Shown: positions 39,031-51,121, counted from the first letter of the stretch. The stretch: DNA of 64,000 nt from Bacteroidota bacterium (GCA_963169745.1 CAUJCU010000002.1:248001-312000), one strand, 5' to 3'. The notes: a model not told the origin generated them from the sequence alone. Translations and numbers: made by a program.

Positions 39031-39060
39031 GTTTTATTTACTAATTATTCCGTTAATATT

Positions 39061-39438
39061 TTACTTCGTTACCTTTTTCTTATTCGCAACTGTTTTTTTC
39101 TTCCCTTTGCGGGTACGAGCATTATTTTTTGTAGTTTGACCTCTTACAGGCAAGCCGCTACGATGACGTATTCCGCGGTAGCTACCAATATCCATCAAAC
39201 GTTTTATACTTAATTGTACTTCCGATCGGAGTGCTCCTTCTACTTTAAATTTATCGCTTATGATGTTACGAATTTTTGTAAGTTGATCGTCATTCCAATC
39301 TTGTACTTTAGTATCAAAGTCAATTCCGGCTTCTGATAAAATTGTTTGAGCAGATCTTCTGCCTATACCATAAATGTAGGTCAAACCTATCTCGCCTCTT
39401 TTGTTTTTTGGTAAATCTATACCTGAAATTCTAGCCAT
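39061..39438 (-). CDS. rpsM: 30S ribosomal protein S13
   Basis: [62 protein letters not shown]. Confidence 0.98.
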   Translation of the reverse strand: MARISGIDLPKNKRGEIGLTYIYGIGRRSAQTILSEAGIDFDTKVQDWNDDQLTKIRNIISDKFKVEGALRSEVQLSIKRLMDIGSYRGIRHRSGLPVRGQTTKNNARTRKGKKKTVANKKKVTK

Positions 39439-39468
39439 GTGCTGTAAGTAATATCTGTTTAATAATTA

Positions 39469-39585
39469 TTATCCTTGTCTTTGTTTAAACTTAGGATTTT
39501 TCTTGTTAATAACATACAAGCGTCCTTTTCTGCGTACAATTTTGCACTCAGCGCTTCTTTTTTTAATTGATGCTCTTACTTTCAT
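39469..39585 (-). CDS. rpmJ: 50S ribosomal protein L36 (zinc-ligand-less form); absent from supplied ORF track
   Basis: Translated by hand: [38 protein letters not shown]. Confidence 0.97.
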   Translation of the reverse strand: MKVRASIKKRSAECKIVRRKGRLYVINKKNPKFKQRQG

Positions 39586-39629
39586 TTTTTTTATTGTATT
39601 TCAATATTTCTGTATTTCAACAGATAAAT

Positions 39630-39848
39630 TTATTTATATCTAAATGATATGCGCCCTTTTGTTAAATCATATGGGCTCATTTCCACTTTAACCTTGTCTC
39701 CAGGCAAAATTCGAATATAATGCATCCTCATTTTACCCGAAATATGCGCTGTAATAACATGCCCGTTTTCCAACTCAACACGAAACATCGCATTACTTAA
39801 CGCTTCCACAACTGTTCCGTCTTGTTCTATTGATGACTGTTTGGGCAT
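39630..39848 (-). CDS. infA: translation initiation factor IF-1
   Basis: [62 protein letters not shown]. Confidence 0.98.
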   Translation of the reverse strand: MPKQSSIEQDGTVVEALSNAMFRVELENGHVITAHISGKMRMHYIRILPGDKVKVEMSPYDLTKGRISFRYK

Positions 39849-39870
39849 CTTACTTTTCTTTTTTTTATTT

Positions 39871-40647
39871 CTATTTAGTTTTTAATACTTCTTCAATATA
39901 ATCAAACGTTGATAAGACATCGGCCTTTTCCTTTTGAACGGCAATAGTGTGCTCAAAATGTGCCGATACTTTTCCATCAGCCGTTTTAATAGTCCAATTG
40001 TCCTTATCGCGTATTACTTCTTTCTTTCCCAGATTAATCATGGGTTCTATAGCAATAACTAAGCCTGTTTGTAAAAGTGTTCCACGTCCTTTTTTACCGT
40101 AATTGGGCACTTCGGGAGCTTCATGAAGATGTCGACCAACTCCGTGCCCTACAAGCTCACGTACAACCGAAAATCCTGCCCCTTCTGCACAATTCTGAAC
40201 AGCTTCTCCTATATCACCTATACGCTTCCCAGTAACAGCCTGCTTAATTCCTTCTGCCAAACACTTTTTTGTTGTATCCAGTAATTGCTGCATTTCTGGT
40301 TTTATGTTACCTACTGCAAAAGTATAGGCCGAATCACCATAAAATCCATTTTGCAAAACACCGCAATCAATTGATACAATGTCTCCGTCTTTCAAGATAT
40401 AATTTCCTGGAATTCCGTGAACTACTGCGGCATTTACCGAAACACACAAAGCATTCGGAAACCCATCATAACCTTTAAAGGCAGCTTGGGCTCCATGGTC
40501 CTGAATAAATGTATCAGCAATCCTATCTAACTCAATACAACTCACTCCAGGCTTTATATGCTTAGCGACTTCTGCTAAGGTTTTTCCAACAAGTAAAGAA
40601 CTTATTCTTATTAACTCAATCTCCTCTTTCGTTTTATAATAAAGCAT
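39871..40647 (-). CDS. map: type I methionine aminopeptidase
   Basis: [71 protein letters not shown]. Confidence 0.97.
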   Translation of the reverse strand: MLYYKTKEEIELIRISSLLVGKTLAEVAKHIKPGVSCIELDRIADTFIQDHGAQAAFKGYDGFPNALCVSVNAAVVHGIPGNYILKDGDIVSIDCGVLQNGFYGDSAYTFAVGNIKPEMQQLLDTTKKCLAEGIKQAVTGKRIGDIGEAVQNCAEGAGFSVVRELVGHGVGRHLHEAPEVPNYGKKGRGTLLQTGLVIAIEPMINLGKKEVIRDKDNWTIKTADGKVSAHFEHTIAVQKEKADVLSTFDYIEEVLKTK

Positions 40648-40655
40648 ATTTCTGC

Positions 40656-41999
40656 TTAATTAGTAACCATTGGCACTGCCGATTGGTTGCTGCTTCTTCC
40701 CATCAATCTTCCTGTCTTCATTAAGCCATCATAATGGCGCATTAATAAATGGCTTTCTATTTGTTGAAGAGTGTCTAATACCACACCAACCAAAATTAAT
40801 AAAGAAGTACCTCCATAAAAATGAGCAAATTGTGCATTAACTCCTAATCTTGTAGCAAAAGCAGGAATGATCGCTATCATGGCTAAAAATAAAGAGCCAG
40901 GGAACGTAATGCGCGACATAATTGTATCTATAAAATCAGCCGTACTTTTACCCGGTTTTACTCCCGGAATAAAACCTCCATTACGCTTCATATCATCAGC
41001 CATTTGGTTAGGGTTAATGGTAATTGCTGTATAGAAATAGGTAAAGGCAATGATCATAATTGCAAAAACTAAATTATGCCAAAAACCAGTATAGTCTGAT
41101 AGGGCTGTAATAATTCCACTCGCAGAACCTGAACTAGAAAAACCAGCTAAGGTCATAGGAAGGAACATTATTGCTTGAGCAAAAATAATAGGCATAACCC
41201 CAGCAGCATTTACTTTTAAAGGAATGTACTGCCTTACGCCCCCATACTGTTTATTTCCAACAACTTTTTTAGCAAACTGAACCGGTATTTTTCGGGTACC
41301 TTGTACTAACAAAATAGAAACCAAAATAATAGCAAACAAAATTACCAACTCAACTAATAATATCACTAAACCTCCTCCGGAATTCTCTAGCCGTGATACA
41401 AACTCTTGTACAAAAGCAACTGGTAAATTGGCAATAATACCAATCATAATAATTAATGATATTCCGTTACCAATACCTTTGTCTGTAATTTTTTCACCCA
41501 ACCACATAATAAATATCGTTCCGGCTAACAAAATTGTAACTGCTGATATCCAAAACATCGTATCGTTATGAAGTCTAGCTTGAGCTGGAACTTGAGTAGC
41601 AATATAACCCGGTGCTTGTAATATGGTAATCAAGACCGTTAAAAAGCGTGTGTATTGGTTTATTTTTTTTCGTCCACTTTCCCCTTCCTTCTGCATTTTT
41701 TGAAATTGCGGAACTGCCATGCCCATAAGCTGCATTACTATTGATGCAGAAATGTAAGGCATAATTCCTAATGCAAAAATTGAAGCTCTAGAAAAAGCAC
41801 CACCTGCAAAAATATTAATAAGCCCGGCCAAGCCAGATGGATCTCCGTTAATACTGTGTAAAACTTCGGTATCTACACCAGGTAGGATAACAAATGAACC
41901 CAAACGGTAAATTAATAAAAATCCAAGAGTGTTCAGAATCCTTGTTCTTAACTCTTCAATTTTATAAATATTTTTTATGGTATTGATTAAACTTTTCAT
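40656..41999 (-). CDS. secY: preprotein translocase subunit SecY
   Basis: Ten-TM protein; NTLGFLLIYRLGSFVILPGVD, FALGIMPYISASIVMQLM, GGFIPGVKPGKSTADFID, LLMRHYDGLMKTGRLMGR. Confidence 0.97.
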   Translation of the reverse strand: MKSLINTIKNIYKIEELRTRILNTLGFLLIYRLGSFVILPGVDTEVLHSINGDPSGLAGLINIFAGGAFSRASIFALGIMPYISASIVMQLMGMAVPQFQKMQKEGESGRKKINQYTRFLTVLITILQAPGYIATQVPAQARLHNDTMFWISAVTILLAGTIFIMWLGEKITDKGIGNGISLIIMIGIIANLPVAFVQEFVSRLENSGGGLVILLVELVILFAIILVSILLVQGTRKIPVQFAKKVVGNKQYGGVRQYIPLKVNAAGVMPIIFAQAIMFLPMTLAGFSSSGSASGIITALSDYTGFWHNLVFAIMIIAFTYFYTAITINPNQMADDMKRNGGFIPGVKPGKSTADFIDTIMSRITFPGSLFLAMIAIIPAFATRLGVNAQFAHFYGGTSLLILVGVVLDTLQQIESHLLMRHYDGLMKTGRLMGRSSNQSAVPMVTN

Positions 42000-42006
42000 A
42001 TAGTAA

Positions 42007-42453
42007 TTAAAGAGTTATGGCAGTTCCTCCTGTATTTTCAATAGCCAGCTTAGCGCTTGCTGAAAAAGCATGAACTTTTACCTCAATTTTAGACTTGAGT
42101 TCGCCACGACCTAAAATTTTAATTAAATCATTTTTAGAGGCCAAACCATTCTGTATTAGTAAATCCATGTTAATTTCACTGGCATTGGTTTTATCAACCA
42201 AACGCTGTAAAATATCTAAATTTAAGCCTCTATAGCTAACCCTGTTAATATTCTTGAAACCTACTTTCGGCAGTCTCCGTTGTAACGGCATTTGCCCCCC
42301 TTCAAAACCAACCTTGCTGGTATATCCTGAGCGAGACTTAGCGCCCTTATGACCACGTGTAGAAGTTCCTCCTCTACCGGATCCCTGACCTCTGCCTATT
42401 CTTTTTCTATTTTTTGTTGAGCCTTCTGCAGGCTTTAAATTGCTTAAATTCAT
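42007..42453 (-). CDS. rplO: 50S ribosomal protein L15
   Basis: MNLSNLKPAEGSTKNRKRIGRGQGSGRGGTSTRGHKGAKSRSG. Confidence 0.97.
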   Translation of the reverse strand: MNLSNLKPAEGSTKNRKRIGRGQGSGRGGTSTRGHKGAKSRSGYTSKVGFEGGQMPLQRRLPKVGFKNINRVSYRGLNLDILQRLVDKTNASEINMDLLIQNGLASKNDLIKILGRGELKSKIEVKVHAFSASAKLAIENTGGTAITL

Positions 42454-42477
42454 TATTCCGTTTAAAATAATTTATAA

Positions 42478-42654
42478 TTACTCTATTATCGTTACAAGGT
42501 GGTGTACCTTGTTAATCATACCACGAATATTGGCATTGTCTTCTTTTTCAAGAATTTGATGCATTTTAGAAAATCCTAAAGCTTTTAAAGTTCTTTTCTG
42601 ACGCTCAGGGCGGTCAATACTACTTTTTATTTGCTTAATTTTAATTGTTGCCAT
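42478..42654 (-). CDS. rpmD: 50S ribosomal protein L30; absent from supplied ORF track
   Basis: Translated by hand: MATIKIKQIKSSIDRPERQKRTLKALGFSKMHQILEKEDNANIRGMINKVHHLVTIIE*. Confidence 0.96.
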   Translation of the reverse strand: MATIKIKQIKSSIDRPERQKRTLKALGFSKMHQILEKEDNANIRGMINKVHHLVTIIE

Positions 42655-42672
42655 TGTTTATTCGGTTAAAAA

Positions 42673-43191
42673 TTATCCGTTAAATACTCTTTGCATGCTG
42701 ATACCTCTTTGTTGAGAAACAGTAACAGCATCTCTCATTTGAACCAACGCATCAATAGTTGCTTTTACAACGTTATGTGGGTTGGAAGATCCTTTTGATT
42801 TTGCTAATACATCTCTTACTCCCACACTTTCTAAAACGGCACGCATAGCACCCCCGGCTATAACACCGGTACCATGTGCTGCTGGTTTCAAAAACACTCT
42901 TGAGCCACTATATTTACCATTTTGCTCATGTGGAACAGTTCCTTTTATAATAGGCACTTTTATCAAATTCTTTTTTGCATCTTCAATACCTTTAGTAATG
43001 GCATCGGTTACTTCCTTAGCTTTACCTAAACCATAACCAACTACACCATTTTCATCACCTACAACTACAATTGCTGAAAAACTGAACGTACGTCCACCTT
43101 TAGTAACTTTGGTTACACGTTGAACACTTACTAACTTGTCTTTTAGTTCAATATCGCTTGATTTTACTTTTTTAATTTGTGCGTTTGACAT
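42673..43191 (-). CDS. rpsE: 30S ribosomal protein S5
   Basis: [82 protein letters not shown]. Confidence 0.98.
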   Translation of the reverse strand: MSNAQIKKVKSSDIELKDKLVSVQRVTKVTKGGRTFSFSAIVVVGDENGVVGYGLGKAKEVTDAITKGIEDAKKNLIKVPIIKGTVPHEQNGKYSGSRVFLKPAAHGTGVIAGGAMRAVLESVGVRDVLAKSKGSSNPHNVVKATIDALVQMRDAVTVSQQRGISMQRVFNG

Positions 43192-43215
43192 TATTATTGG
43201 GTTCTAATGTAGTTA

Positions 43216-43572
43216 TTAAAAATTTAGTCCGGCTTCTCTAGCTGCGTCTGCCAATGATTTTATACGTCCATGATACAAGTATCCGTTACGGTCAAATCGA
43301 ACTGCATTTAATCCTGCAGCCTGTGCTTTTTCAGCTAACGATTTTCCTACTAAACGGGCTTGTTCAATCTTATTCACTTTTTGATCTGCTATTTCTTTCA
43401 CTTTTGAAGATGCTGCTACAAGGGTTCTTCCTGATGAATCATCAATAAGTTGAGCATAAATTTGTTTATTACTTCTGAATACAGATAAGCGTGGAGTTTG
43501 AGTGTCTCCTGTAATTACTTTGCGAATTCTTCTTTTTATCCGCTCTCTTCTTGCCTCTTTAGTTAAAGCCAT
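43216..43572 (-). CDS. rplR: 50S ribosomal protein L18
   Basis: [63 protein letters not shown]. Confidence 0.97.
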   Translation of the reverse strand: MALTKEARRERIKRRIRKVITGDTQTPRLSVFRSNKQIYAQLIDDSSGRTLVAASSKVKEIADQKVNKIEQARLVGKSLAEKAQAAGLNAVRFDRNGYLYHGRIKSLADAAREAGLNF

Positions 43573-43602
43573 TTTCTATTATCTTTATTTGTTTAACCTC
43601 TA

Positions 43603-44154
43603 TTATTTTCCTGCAGTTTTACCAGCCTTTCTGCGTAACTGTTCACCCACAAACTTAATTCCTTTTCCTTTATATGGTTCAGGAGGGCGTAGTGATCGTA
43701 TTTTGGCAGCAACCTGACCTAATAACTGTTTGTCAAAACTAGTCATCGTAATAGTTGGGTTTTTCCCTCTTTCCGTTAAGGTCGTTACTTTTACTTCATT
43801 AGGGAGCTGAATACTAACATTATGAGAATATCCCAAAGTGAGATCCAACATTTGACCGGAATGTGCTGCTCGGTATCCTACCCCTACTAATTCTTGCTCT
43901 ACTTTAAACCCTTCAGAAACTCCTTTTACCATATTGGCAATTAAAGCACGATAAAGGCCATGTAGTGCTCTTTCTTCTTTTTCGTCACCTAAGCGCTTTA
44001 CATCAATTTTACCATTTTCAAACTCAATGGTAATTCCGCTCTTAAGCTCTTGTGTTAGTTCTCCTAGTTTTCCTTTAACAGTAACAGCGTTTCCGTTTAC
44101 TTTAACTTCAACACCTGAGGGAACATTTATCGGTAATTTTCCTATTCTTGACAT
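43603..44154 (-). CDS. rplF: 50S ribosomal protein L6
   Basis: MSRIGKLPINVPSGVEVKVNGNAVTVKGKLGEL; RSLRPPEPYKGKGIKFVGEQLRRKAGKT. Confidence 0.98.
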   Translation of the reverse strand: MSRIGKLPINVPSGVEVKVNGNAVTVKGKLGELTQELKSGITIEFENGKIDVKRLGDEKEERALHGLYRALIANMVKGVSEGFKVEQELVGVGYRAAHSGQMLDLTLGYSHNVSIQLPNEVKVTTLTERGKNPTITMTSFDKQLLGQVAAKIRSLRPPEPYKGKGIKFVGEQLRRKAGKTAGK

Positions 44155-44166
44155 GGTTCAATTTTT

Positions 44167-44562
44167 TTAAGATACATAACAAATAACTTCACCACCAATA
44201 TTCAAATTTCTTGCTTCTTTATCGGTCATTAAGCCTTTAGAAGTAGAAATAATGGCAATTCCCAAACCATTCATAACTTTGGGTAGAACGGAATGGCCAG
44301 CATACTTTCTTAAACCAGGTTTACTAACTCTGGTTAAATTTTTAATGGCGCTAAGTTTATTGGTAGGATGGTATTTCAAGGCTATTTTTATAGTTCCCTG
44401 AACAGTGTTTTCTTCAAATTTGTAGTTAAGAATATAACCTTTGTCAAATAGGATTTTGGTAATTTCCTTTTTCATGTTTGAAGCCGGAACTTCAACTACT
44501 TTGTGGTTTGCCATTATGGCATTTCTAAGTCTGGTTAGATAGTCTGATATTGGATCTGTCAT
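44167..44562 (-). CDS. rpsH: 30S ribosomal protein S8
   Basis: [52 protein letters not shown]. Confidence 0.98.
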   Translation of the reverse strand: MTDPISDYLTRLRNAIMANHKVVEVPASNMKKEITKILFDKGYILNYKFEENTVQGTIKIALKYHPTNKLSAIKNLTRVSKPGLRKYAGHSVLPKVMNGLGIAIISTSKGLMTDKEARNLNIGGEVICYVS

Positions 44563-44631
44563 TTTTTTTATTATATGTTATTCCGCGAACAGAATAATTA
44601 TATGAATACTCTTTTTATTTTTATTTTTTGG

Positions 44632-44901
44632 TTACCAACTGGCTTTAACAACTCCTGGTATTTTGCCATTTAAGGCCATTTCTCTGAAAGTGATACGTGA
44701 CAAACCAAATTGTCTGATGTATCCCCTTGGTCTTCCGGTTAATTTGCAACGGTTTCTTTGTCTTGTAGGGGCTGAATTACGAGGTAATTTTTGCAATCCC
44801 ACATAATCTCCGGCTTCCTTTAAAGCTGCTCTTCTTTCGGCATATTGCTGGGCAAGTTTTGCTCTTTTAACTTCCCTTGCCTTCATTGATTCCTTAGCCA
44901 T
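44632..44901 (-). CDS. rpsN: 30S ribosomal protein S14, zinc-independent type
   Basis: [64 protein letters not shown]; no CxxC pairs. Confidence 0.97.
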   Translation of the reverse strand: MAKESMKAREVKRAKLAQQYAERRAALKEAGDYVGLQKLPRNSAPTRQRNRCKLTGRPRGYIRQFGLSRITFREMALNGKIPGVVKASW

Positions 44902-44909
44902 ATTACTTT

Positions 44910-45467
44910 TTAGTTTTTTTGATTTTTAAATGGAATTCCAAATTGTTTTAACAAAGCAAAAGCTTCAGCATCTGTTTGTGATGAGGTCACAAAGGTAATA
45001 TCCATACCCATTATTTTGCTCACTTTGTCAATCTGAATTTCAGGATAAATAATTTGTTCTGTTACTCCCATTGTATAATTTCCCTTCCCATCAAATGACT
45101 TCTCATTAACACCACGAAAATCACGAATACGAGGCAAAGCTACAGAAATTAAACGATCTAAAAATTCATACATTTTGTCGCCACGTAGCGTTACTTTAAT
45201 TCCAATTGGAACTCCTTTACGAAGTTTAAAATTGGATATATCTTTTTTAGACTTGGTTGCGATGGCCTTTTGTCCGGTAATGGTAGCCATTTCGTTAAGA
45301 GCTGCATCAATTAGTTTTTTGTCTGATACAGCCGAACCAATTCCTTGATTAATGCAAATTTTTTGCAATTTAGGAACCTGCATTGAGCTTTTGTACTCAA
45401 ATTGTTTTATTAACGCTGGAACAACTTCCTTGGCGTATTTTTCTTTTAGTCTTGGAACGTATGCCAT
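44910..45467 (-). CDS. rplE: 50S ribosomal protein L5
   Basis: [69 protein letters not shown]. Confidence 0.98.
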   Translation of the reverse strand: MAYVPRLKEKYAKEVVPALIKQFEYKSSMQVPKLQKICINQGIGSAVSDKKLIDAALNEMATITGQKAIATKSKKDISNFKLRKGVPIGIKVTLRGDKMYEFLDRLISVALPRIRDFRGVNEKSFDGKGNYTMGVTEQIIYPEIQIDKVSKIMGMDITFVTSSQTDAEAFALLKQFGIPFKNQKN

Positions 45468-45784
45468 TATTTAATTACCTCCCCTGATTTTTTTGAATAA
45501 CGAACTTTTTTACCTTCTTCATTTTCTTTTCTCCCCACTTTAGTAACTTTTCCACCAACAAGTAAGGCCAAATTAGAAATATGAATAGATGCTTCTTGCT
45601 TTACAATGCCGCCTTGCGGATGTGTTGCGTTAGGTTTGGTATGTTTAGAAACCAAATTAACTCCTTCAACTATTGCTCTTAACTTACTGCGATCGATTTC
45701 CAGTACTTTGCCTTCTTTTCCTTTAGAATCTCCGGCTAAAACTTTTACCGTATCACCTTTTTTAATATGAAATTTTGTTTGCAT
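45467..45784 (-). CDS. rplX: 50S ribosomal protein L24
   Basis: [47 protein letters not shown] (KOW). Confidence 0.97.
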   Translation of the reverse strand: MQTKFHIKKGDTVKVLAGDSKGKEGKVLEIDRSKLRAIVEGVNLVSKHTKPNATHPQGGIVKQEASIHISNLALLVGGKVTKVGRKENEEGKKVRYSKKSGEVIK

Positions 45785-45798
45785 GGTTAGATTTATAT

Positions 45799-46167
45799 TT
45801 ATAGCACCTCTGGAGCTAATGATACTATTTTCATAAATTGCTTCTCTCTCAACTCTCTGGCCACTGGACCAAAAATACGCGTTCCTCTCATTTCTTCTGC
45901 TGCATTAAGTAAAACTACAGCGTTATCATCAAATCTGATATATGACCCGTCTTGGCGTTTAACTTCTTTAGAAGTACGTACAATTACTGCTTTAGAAACT
46001 GTTCCCTTCTTTATGTTTCCGCTAGGTACACTGTGTTTCACACTAACGATAATTTTATCGCCAACAGAAGCATATCTTCTTTTGGTTCCTCCTAGTACAC
46101 GTATGCACAGTACTTCCTTAGCTCCGCTGTTGTCTGCTACTGTTAGTCTTGATTCCTGTTGTATCAT
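45799..46167 (-). CDS. rplN: 50S ribosomal protein L14
   Basis: [44 protein letters not shown]. Confidence 0.98.
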   Translation of the reverse strand: MIQQESRLTVADNSGAKEVLCIRVLGGTKRRYASVGDKIIVSVKHSVPSGNIKKGTVSKAVIVRTSKEVKRQDGSYIRFDDNAVVLLNAAEEMRGTRIFGPVARELREKQFMKIVSLAPEVL

Positions 46168-46205
46168 TTTATTCTATATTTTTCTGAACAATTCAGTATA
46201 ACAAT

Positions 46206-46460
46206 TTATTTAACTTTTTCAATTATCTCTACCAAACGCCAATTTTTGGTTTTACTCAATGGGCGGGTTTCCATAATTTTAACGGTATCACCAATGCTAC
46301 ATGTGTTTGTCTCGTCATGCGCAACATATTTTGCAGTCTTCTTAACGAATTTACCGTACATTGGGTGTTTTACCTTACGCTCAATAGATACAACAATGGA
46401 TTTATCCATTTTATTGCTTACTACTAAACCTATTCTTTCTTTGCGAAGGTTTCTTTCCAT
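46206..46460 (-). CDS. rpsQ: 30S ribosomal protein S17
   Basis: [47 protein letters not shown]. Confidence 0.97.
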   Translation of the reverse strand: MERNLRKERIGLVVSNKMDKSIVVSIERKVKHPMYGKFVKKTAKYVAHDETNTCSIGDTVKIMETRPLSKTKNWRLVEIIEKVK

Positions 46461-46462
46461 GA

Positions 46463-46657
46463 TTACTTATTTTTTCTTTTATTAATTTCTGTAGCCAAGC
46501 GCGAAACATTTCTGCGCGTTGTTCTAATTGAAAGTGGGTTTTCTAAAGGAGAAACAGTGTGATTCATTTTCATTTTAGACAAGGTACTTTTCTCAATTAA
46601 GTATCTTTCATTTAAATCAGAATCTTTAAGTTCGTTAATTACCGATTGTTTTAGCAT
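46463..46657 (-). CDS. rpmC: 50S ribosomal protein L29
   Basis: Position between rpsQ and rpl[35 protein letters not shown]. Confidence 0.94.
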   Translation of the reverse strand: MLKQSVINELKDSDLNERYLIEKSTLSKMKMNHTVSPLENPLSIRTTRRNVSRLATEINKRKNK

Positions 46658-46684
46658 GGTTATTGGTATTATAATACGTTAGTT

Positions 46685-47113
46685 TTATACGGTATCTTCT
46701 TGGTAATCTCTTCTTGTTATAAATTTAGTGGTAATCGGTAATTTTTGTGCAGCTAACCTCAAAGCTTCTTTAGCTGTTGCCAAAGGAACTCCATCTGCTT
46801 CAAAAATAATTCTTCCGGGTTTTACAACGGCTACCCAATACTCTGGAGCTCCTTTTCCTTTACCCATACGAACCTCAGCTGGTTTTTTGGTAATTGGTTT
46901 ATCAGGAAACACTCTAATCCAAATACGCCCCTCTCTTTTCATAAATCTGGTAACAGCAATACGTGCTGCTTCTATTTGTCTAGCAGTAATCCAAGCTCCT
47001 TCTTCAGCTTTAATCGCAAATGAACCCAAGGCAATTTGGTTTCCGCGTTGTGCGTTCCCCTTCATTTTCATCTTGTGCATCTTACGAAACTTCGTTCTTT
47101 TTGGCTGTAGCAT
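46685..47113 (-). CDS. rplP: 50S ribosomal protein L16
   Basis: [53 protein letters not shown]. Confidence 0.98.
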   Translation of the reverse strand: MLQPKRTKFRKMHKMKMKGNAQRGNQIALGSFAIKAEEGAWITARQIEAARIAVTRFMKREGRIWIRVFPDKPITKKPAEVRMGKGKGAPEYWVAVVKPGRIIFEADGVPLATAKEALRLAAQKLPITTKFITRRDYQEDTV

Positions 47114-47158
47114 CTTAATTTAATTATTAATGATAATCTAAAATCTTAATTTATATAT

Positions 47159-47905
47159 TTACTTATCTTTTTTTCTCCCTCCGGTTCTAGGCTTGTTTCC
47201 ACCTCTTCCTGATGAATTTCTTTCTGAAGTAGCAGCACCTGTTGCCGTTGATTGACCAATATTTGGTGATAAATCTCTTTTTCCGTAAACTTCTCCTTTG
47301 CAAATCCATACTTTTATACCCAAGCGACCATAGCTCGTATGTGCTTCTGATACGGAATAATCAATATCTGCTCTAAATGTATGTAAGGGTGTTCTGCCTT
47401 CTTTATAATGCTCTGTTCGGGCCATTTCTGCACCGGCTAAACGACCTGAAACGCTAACCTTAATTCCTTCAGCACCAACTCTCATAGATGAAGTGATAGC
47501 CGTTTTAATAGCTCTTCTGAAAGAAATACGACCTTCTATTTGTCGAGCTATACTGTCACTAACTAATTGTGCATCTAACTCAGGACGCTTAATTTCGAAA
47601 ATATTAATTTGAATATCTTTTTTAGTAATTTTCTTTAATTCTTCCTTAAGTTTATCAACTTCTTTACCACCCTTTCCAATAATAATTCCTGGACGTGCTG
47701 TGTTAATGGTTACAGTAATTAGCTTTAGCGTTCTTTCTATGATAATTTTTGAAATACTTCCTTTTGCTAAACGTGCATTCAGGTAATTACGGATTTTATA
47801 ATCCTCAACAATTTTATCGGCATAGTTATTACCACCATACCAATTTGAATCCCATCCTTTAATGATTCCTAATCTGTTGCTTATCGGGTTTGCTTTTTGT
47901 CCCAT
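47159..47905 (-). CDS. rpsC: 30S ribosomal protein S3
   Basis: [27 protein letters not shown]-type [20 protein letters not shown]. Confidence 0.98.
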   Translation of the reverse strand: MGQKANPISNRLGIIKGWDSNWYGGNNYADKIVEDYKIRNYLNARLAKGSISKIIIERTLKLITVTINTARPGIIIGKGGKEVDKLKEELKKITKKDIQINIFEIKRPELDAQLVSDSIARQIEGRISFRRAIKTAITSSMRVGAEGIKVSVSGRLAGAEMARTEHYKEGRTPLHTFRADIDYSVSEAHTSYGRLGIKVWICKGEVYGKRDLSPNIGQSTATGAATSERNSSGRGGNKPRTGGRKKDK

Positions 47906-47928
47906 GAAATTTCTGAAAGTATTAAAAA

Positions 47929-48333
47929 TTAATTTACTGCTGTTTTTGAATCAAGAACCAATGTTACATGATTAGAACGCTTTCTGATTCTATATCCACG
48001 TCCCTGTGGTGCTGTGCGTAATCTTTTCATTTGAAAACCACTGTCCACAAATATTTCTTTTATAAACAGGCTGCTTTCGTCAAGGCGCTGACCTTCATTT
48101 TTAGAACGCCAATTGGCAATTGCCGATAACAATAACTTTTCCAATCTGCCAGAGGCTTCTTTTGGATTATATTTGAGTAAGTAAAGAGCCTTAGCTACAT
48201 TCTGCCCTCTTACCATATCAGCAACTAATCGCATTTTCCGTGGTGAAGTAGGACAATTGTTTAACTTAGCCAGACTTAGTGTTTTCTTGGCTTCTTTACG
48301 AGCCTCTGCTGTATTATGTTTTCTAACTCCCAT
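47929..48333 (-). CDS. rplV: 50S ribosomal protein L22
   Basis: [51 protein letters not shown]. Confidence 0.97.
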   Translation of the reverse strand: MGVRKHNTAEARKEAKKTLSLAKLNNCPTSPRKMRLVADMVRGQNVAKALYLLKYNPKEASGRLEKLLLSAIANWRSKNEGQRLDESSLFIKEIFVDSGFQMKRLRTAPQGRGYRIRKRSNHVTLVLDSKTAVN

Positions 48334-48351
48334 GTTAATTCTTCTTACAAA

Positions 48352-48633
48352 TTATTTAGACCCTTTATCTTTCTTTTGTCCGGCATGCCCTCTAAAATTT
48401 CTTGTTGGGGCAAATTCTCCCAACTTATGGCCTACCATGTTCTCAGTTGCATAAACCGGTATAAATTTATTGCCATTATGAACTGCTATGGTTTGCCCAA
48501 CAAAATCAGGAGTAATCATAGATCTTCTAGACCATGTTTTAATTACTGATTTTTTTCCGCTAGCCACCATGGCTAAAACCTTTGTTTCTAATTTATAGTC
48601 AACAAAAGGACCTTTTTTAAGTGAACGTGCCAT
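48352..48633 (-). CDS. rpsS: 30S ribosomal protein S19
   Basis: [72 protein letters not shown]. Confidence 0.98.
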   Translation of the reverse strand: MARSLKKGPFVDYKLETKVLAMVASGKKSVIKTWSRRSMITPDFVGQTIAVHNGNKFIPVYATENMVGHKLGEFAPTRNFRGHAGQKKDKGSK

Positions 48634-48694
48634 TGTTATTTTTTGTTGTGAAACTCTGAATTAAAGAGCCATTAAACCTAGTTATTATTATTAA

Positions 48695-49516
48695 TTATTT
48701 TCTTCTTTCTAAAATATATCTGTTTGATGCCTTTTTAGGGTATCTTGTTTTAAATCCTTTAGATGGAATTCCTCTGCGAGAACGTGGATGTCCTCCAGAA
48801 GCTCTTCCTTCACCACCACCCATTGGATGATCAACCGGGTTCATTACAACAGCTCTTGTTCTAGGTCTGCGGCCTAGCCAACGAGAACGCCCTGCTTTTC
48901 CACCAATTTCCAATGCATGGTCTGGATTAGAAACTGCGCCAATTGTAGCTTTGCACGTTAATAATATCATACGGGTTTCGCCTGAAGGCATTTTAATTAC
49001 CGCATATTTATCCTGACGAGCGGCCAACTGGGCATACGTTCCGGCACTACGTGCCATAACAGCTCCTTGCCCAGGGTGTAATTCAATTCCGTGAATAATA
49101 GTACCTAGAGGAACTTCACTTAAAAACAAGGTATTTCCAATTTCGGGTGCTGCTCCTTTGCCTGAATTAACCTTTTGACCTATTTTTAAGCCAGCAGGAG
49201 CAATGATATATCGCTTTTCTCCATCACTATAAAAAACAAGTGCTATGCGTGCGCTGCGATTGGGATCGTACTCAATGGTTTTAACTGTTCCTTCAACTCC
49301 GTCCTTATTTCTTTTAAAATCTATAGTACGGTAGTTCTTTTTATGACCACCGCCAATATAGCGCATCGTCATTTTACCACTTTGGTTTCTTCCTCCCGAT
49401 TTTTTTACCGGCTCCAATAAGCTTTTCTCCGGCTTTGAAGCAGTAAGCTCTTCAAACGTATTCGCTATTTTAAAACGCTGTGAAGGCGTTAATGGGCGTA
49501 ATTTTCTAAGTGCCAT
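48695..49516 (-). CDS. rplB: 50S ribosomal protein L2
   Basis: [69 protein letters not shown]. Confidence 0.98.
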   Translation of the reverse strand: MALRKLRPLTPSQRFKIANTFEELTASKPEKSLLEPVKKSGGRNQSGKMTMRYIGGGHKKNYRTIDFKRNKDGVEGTVKTIEYDPNRSARIALVFYSDGEKRYIIAPAGLKIGQKVNSGKGAAPEIGNTLFLSEVPLGTIIHGIELHPGQGAVMARSAGTYAQLAARQDKYAVIKMPSGETRMILLTCKATIGAVSNPDHALEIGGKAGRSRWLGRRPRTRAVVMNPVDHPMGGGEGRASGGHPRSRRGIPSKGFKTRYPKKASNRYILERRK

Positions 49517-49520
49517 CTAA

Positions 49521-49811
49521 TTAAATATTACTGTAAAAATCAATAGTTTCGCCTTCTTTTAATGAAACAACCGCCTTTTTATGACGATTTGTTACTCCAA
49601 AAACAGGGCCTTTTTTGGTATTACGTGTTTTAACTTTTCCAATGTAGTTTTGTGTCCAAACTTTTTCGACATTTACATTGTATGACTTCTCAACAGCATT
49701 TTTAATTTCGATTTTATTTGCTCCAGAACGAACTATAAAGCCAAAGCGATTCATACTAGAACCTGCTGCGGTCATTTTTTCAGTTATTATCGGTTTTATT
49801 AATGTTTCCAT
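49521..49811 (-). CDS. rplW: 50S ribosomal protein L23 (start revised to internal ATG)
   Basis: METLIKPIITEKMTAAGSSMNRFGFIVRSGANKIEIKNAVEKSYNVNVEKVWTQNYIGKVKTRNTKKG; the listed ORF runs upstream into rplD. Confidence 0.96.
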   Translation of the reverse strand: METLIKPIITEKMTAAGSSMNRFGFIVRSGANKIEIKNAVEKSYNVNVEKVWTQNYIGKVKTRNTKKGPVFGVTNRHKKAVVSLKEGETIDFYSNI

Positions 49812-49830
49812 GTTGGAAAAATACATTTTA

Positions 49831-50457
49831 TTAGTTAAATAATTTCTCAATTTCTGCCAAAGAACCTTCTGAAAGTATCAGGTTCTGAGCGTTCAAAACA
49901 TCGTAAGTATTTATACTTGAAGCACTTACGACTTTAGCATTGCCTAAATTTCGAGCCGACAAATATACATTTTTATTTAATTCAGAAAGCACTAATAAAG
50001 TTTTTTTATCTAAAAGATTTAAATTTTTCATTAAATCCTGATATTTCTTTGTTTTTGGGGCATCGAATGTAAAATTCTCAACAACTGTAATTTTGTTATC
50101 TTTTGCTTTGTATGAAAGTGCTGAAGCTCTAGCTAAAACTTTAAGTTTCTTATTTAATTTGAAACTATAGTTACGTGGACGCGGCCCAAAAATACGGCCC
50201 CCTCCAACCATAGTTCCTGATTTTCTGCTACCGGCTCTGGCACCACCTGTACCTTTTTGGCGTTTCAGCTTTCTAGTACTGTAAGCTACTTCAGCTTTTT
50301 CTTTAGCTTTGTGAGTTCCTTGACGTTGGTTTGCCAAATACTGTTTTACATCTAAATAAATGGCATGATCGTTAGGATCAATTCCGTAAATATCTTTATT
50401 TAAAACAACTTTTGCAGCTGTTTCCTTTCCTTGTGTGTTATATACTTTCAGTTCCAT
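49831..50457 (-). CDS. rplD: 50S ribosomal protein L4
   Basis: [64 protein letters not shown]. Confidence 0.97.
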   Translation of the reverse strand: MELKVYNTQGKETAAKVVLNKDIYGIDPNDHAIYLDVKQYLANQRQGTHKAKEKAEVAYSTRKLKRQKGTGGARAGSRKSGTMVGGGRIFGPRPRNYSFKLNKKLKVLARASALSYKAKDNKITVVENFTFDAPKTKKYQDLMKNLNLLDKKTLLVLSELNKNVYLSARNLGNAKVVSASSINTYDVLNAQNLILSEGSLAEIEKLFN

Positions 50458-50458
50458 T

Positions 50459-51076
50459 TTATTTTTCTACTAAAACGTAAGAACCTTTTGCTCCAGGTAT
50501 TGAGCCTTTAATAATCAAAAGATTTTTATCTGTTAATACTTTTAATATTTCTAGGTTTTGAACCTTTACACGGTCTCCACCCATTCTTCCGGCCATTCTC
50601 ATTCCTTTAAATACTCGAGATGGGAAAGAGGAAGCTCCCAGTGAGCCCGGTGCTCTTAAGCGGTTATGCTGACCGTGTGTTTGTCCACCAACTCCTCCGA
50701 ATCCGTGGCGCTTTACTACCCCTTGGAATCCTTTTCCTTTAGAGGTGCCTACTACATCGACAAAATCACCTTCTAAAAAGATATCAATGTTTACAATATC
50801 CCCTAAACTTTTCTTGTCTTCAAAACCTTTAAACTCAACTAGTTTACGTTTTGGTGTTGTTTGTGCTTTGGCAAAATGACCCATCATGGCTTTTGAAGTA
50901 TGCTTTTCTTTGCGTTCTCCAAATCCAAGTTGTACAGAATTATATCCGTCCAATTCCATGGTTCTGACTTGCGTAACAACACAAGGACCAGCTTCAACTA
51001 CTGTGCATGGTATTATTTTACCATTGGCATCATAAACACTGGTCATTCCTATTTTTTTACCAATTATTCCTGACAT
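50459..51076 (-). CDS. rplC: 50S ribosomal protein L3
   Basis: [78 protein letters not shown]. Confidence 0.98.
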   Translation of the reverse strand: MSGIIGKKIGMTSVYDANGKIIPCTVVEAGPCVVTQVRTMELDGYNSVQLGFGERKEKHTSKAMMGHFAKAQTTPKRKLVEFKGFEDKKSLGDIVNIDIFLEGDFVDVVGTSKGKGFQGVVKRHGFGGVGGQTHGQHNRLRAPGSLGASSFPSRVFKGMRMAGRMGGDRVKVQNLEILKVLTDKNLLIIKGSIPGAKGSYVLVEK

Positions 51077-51121
51077 TATTATATAATATTAAATGCTTAA
51101 AATTTTGTTTTAGATAACTAC

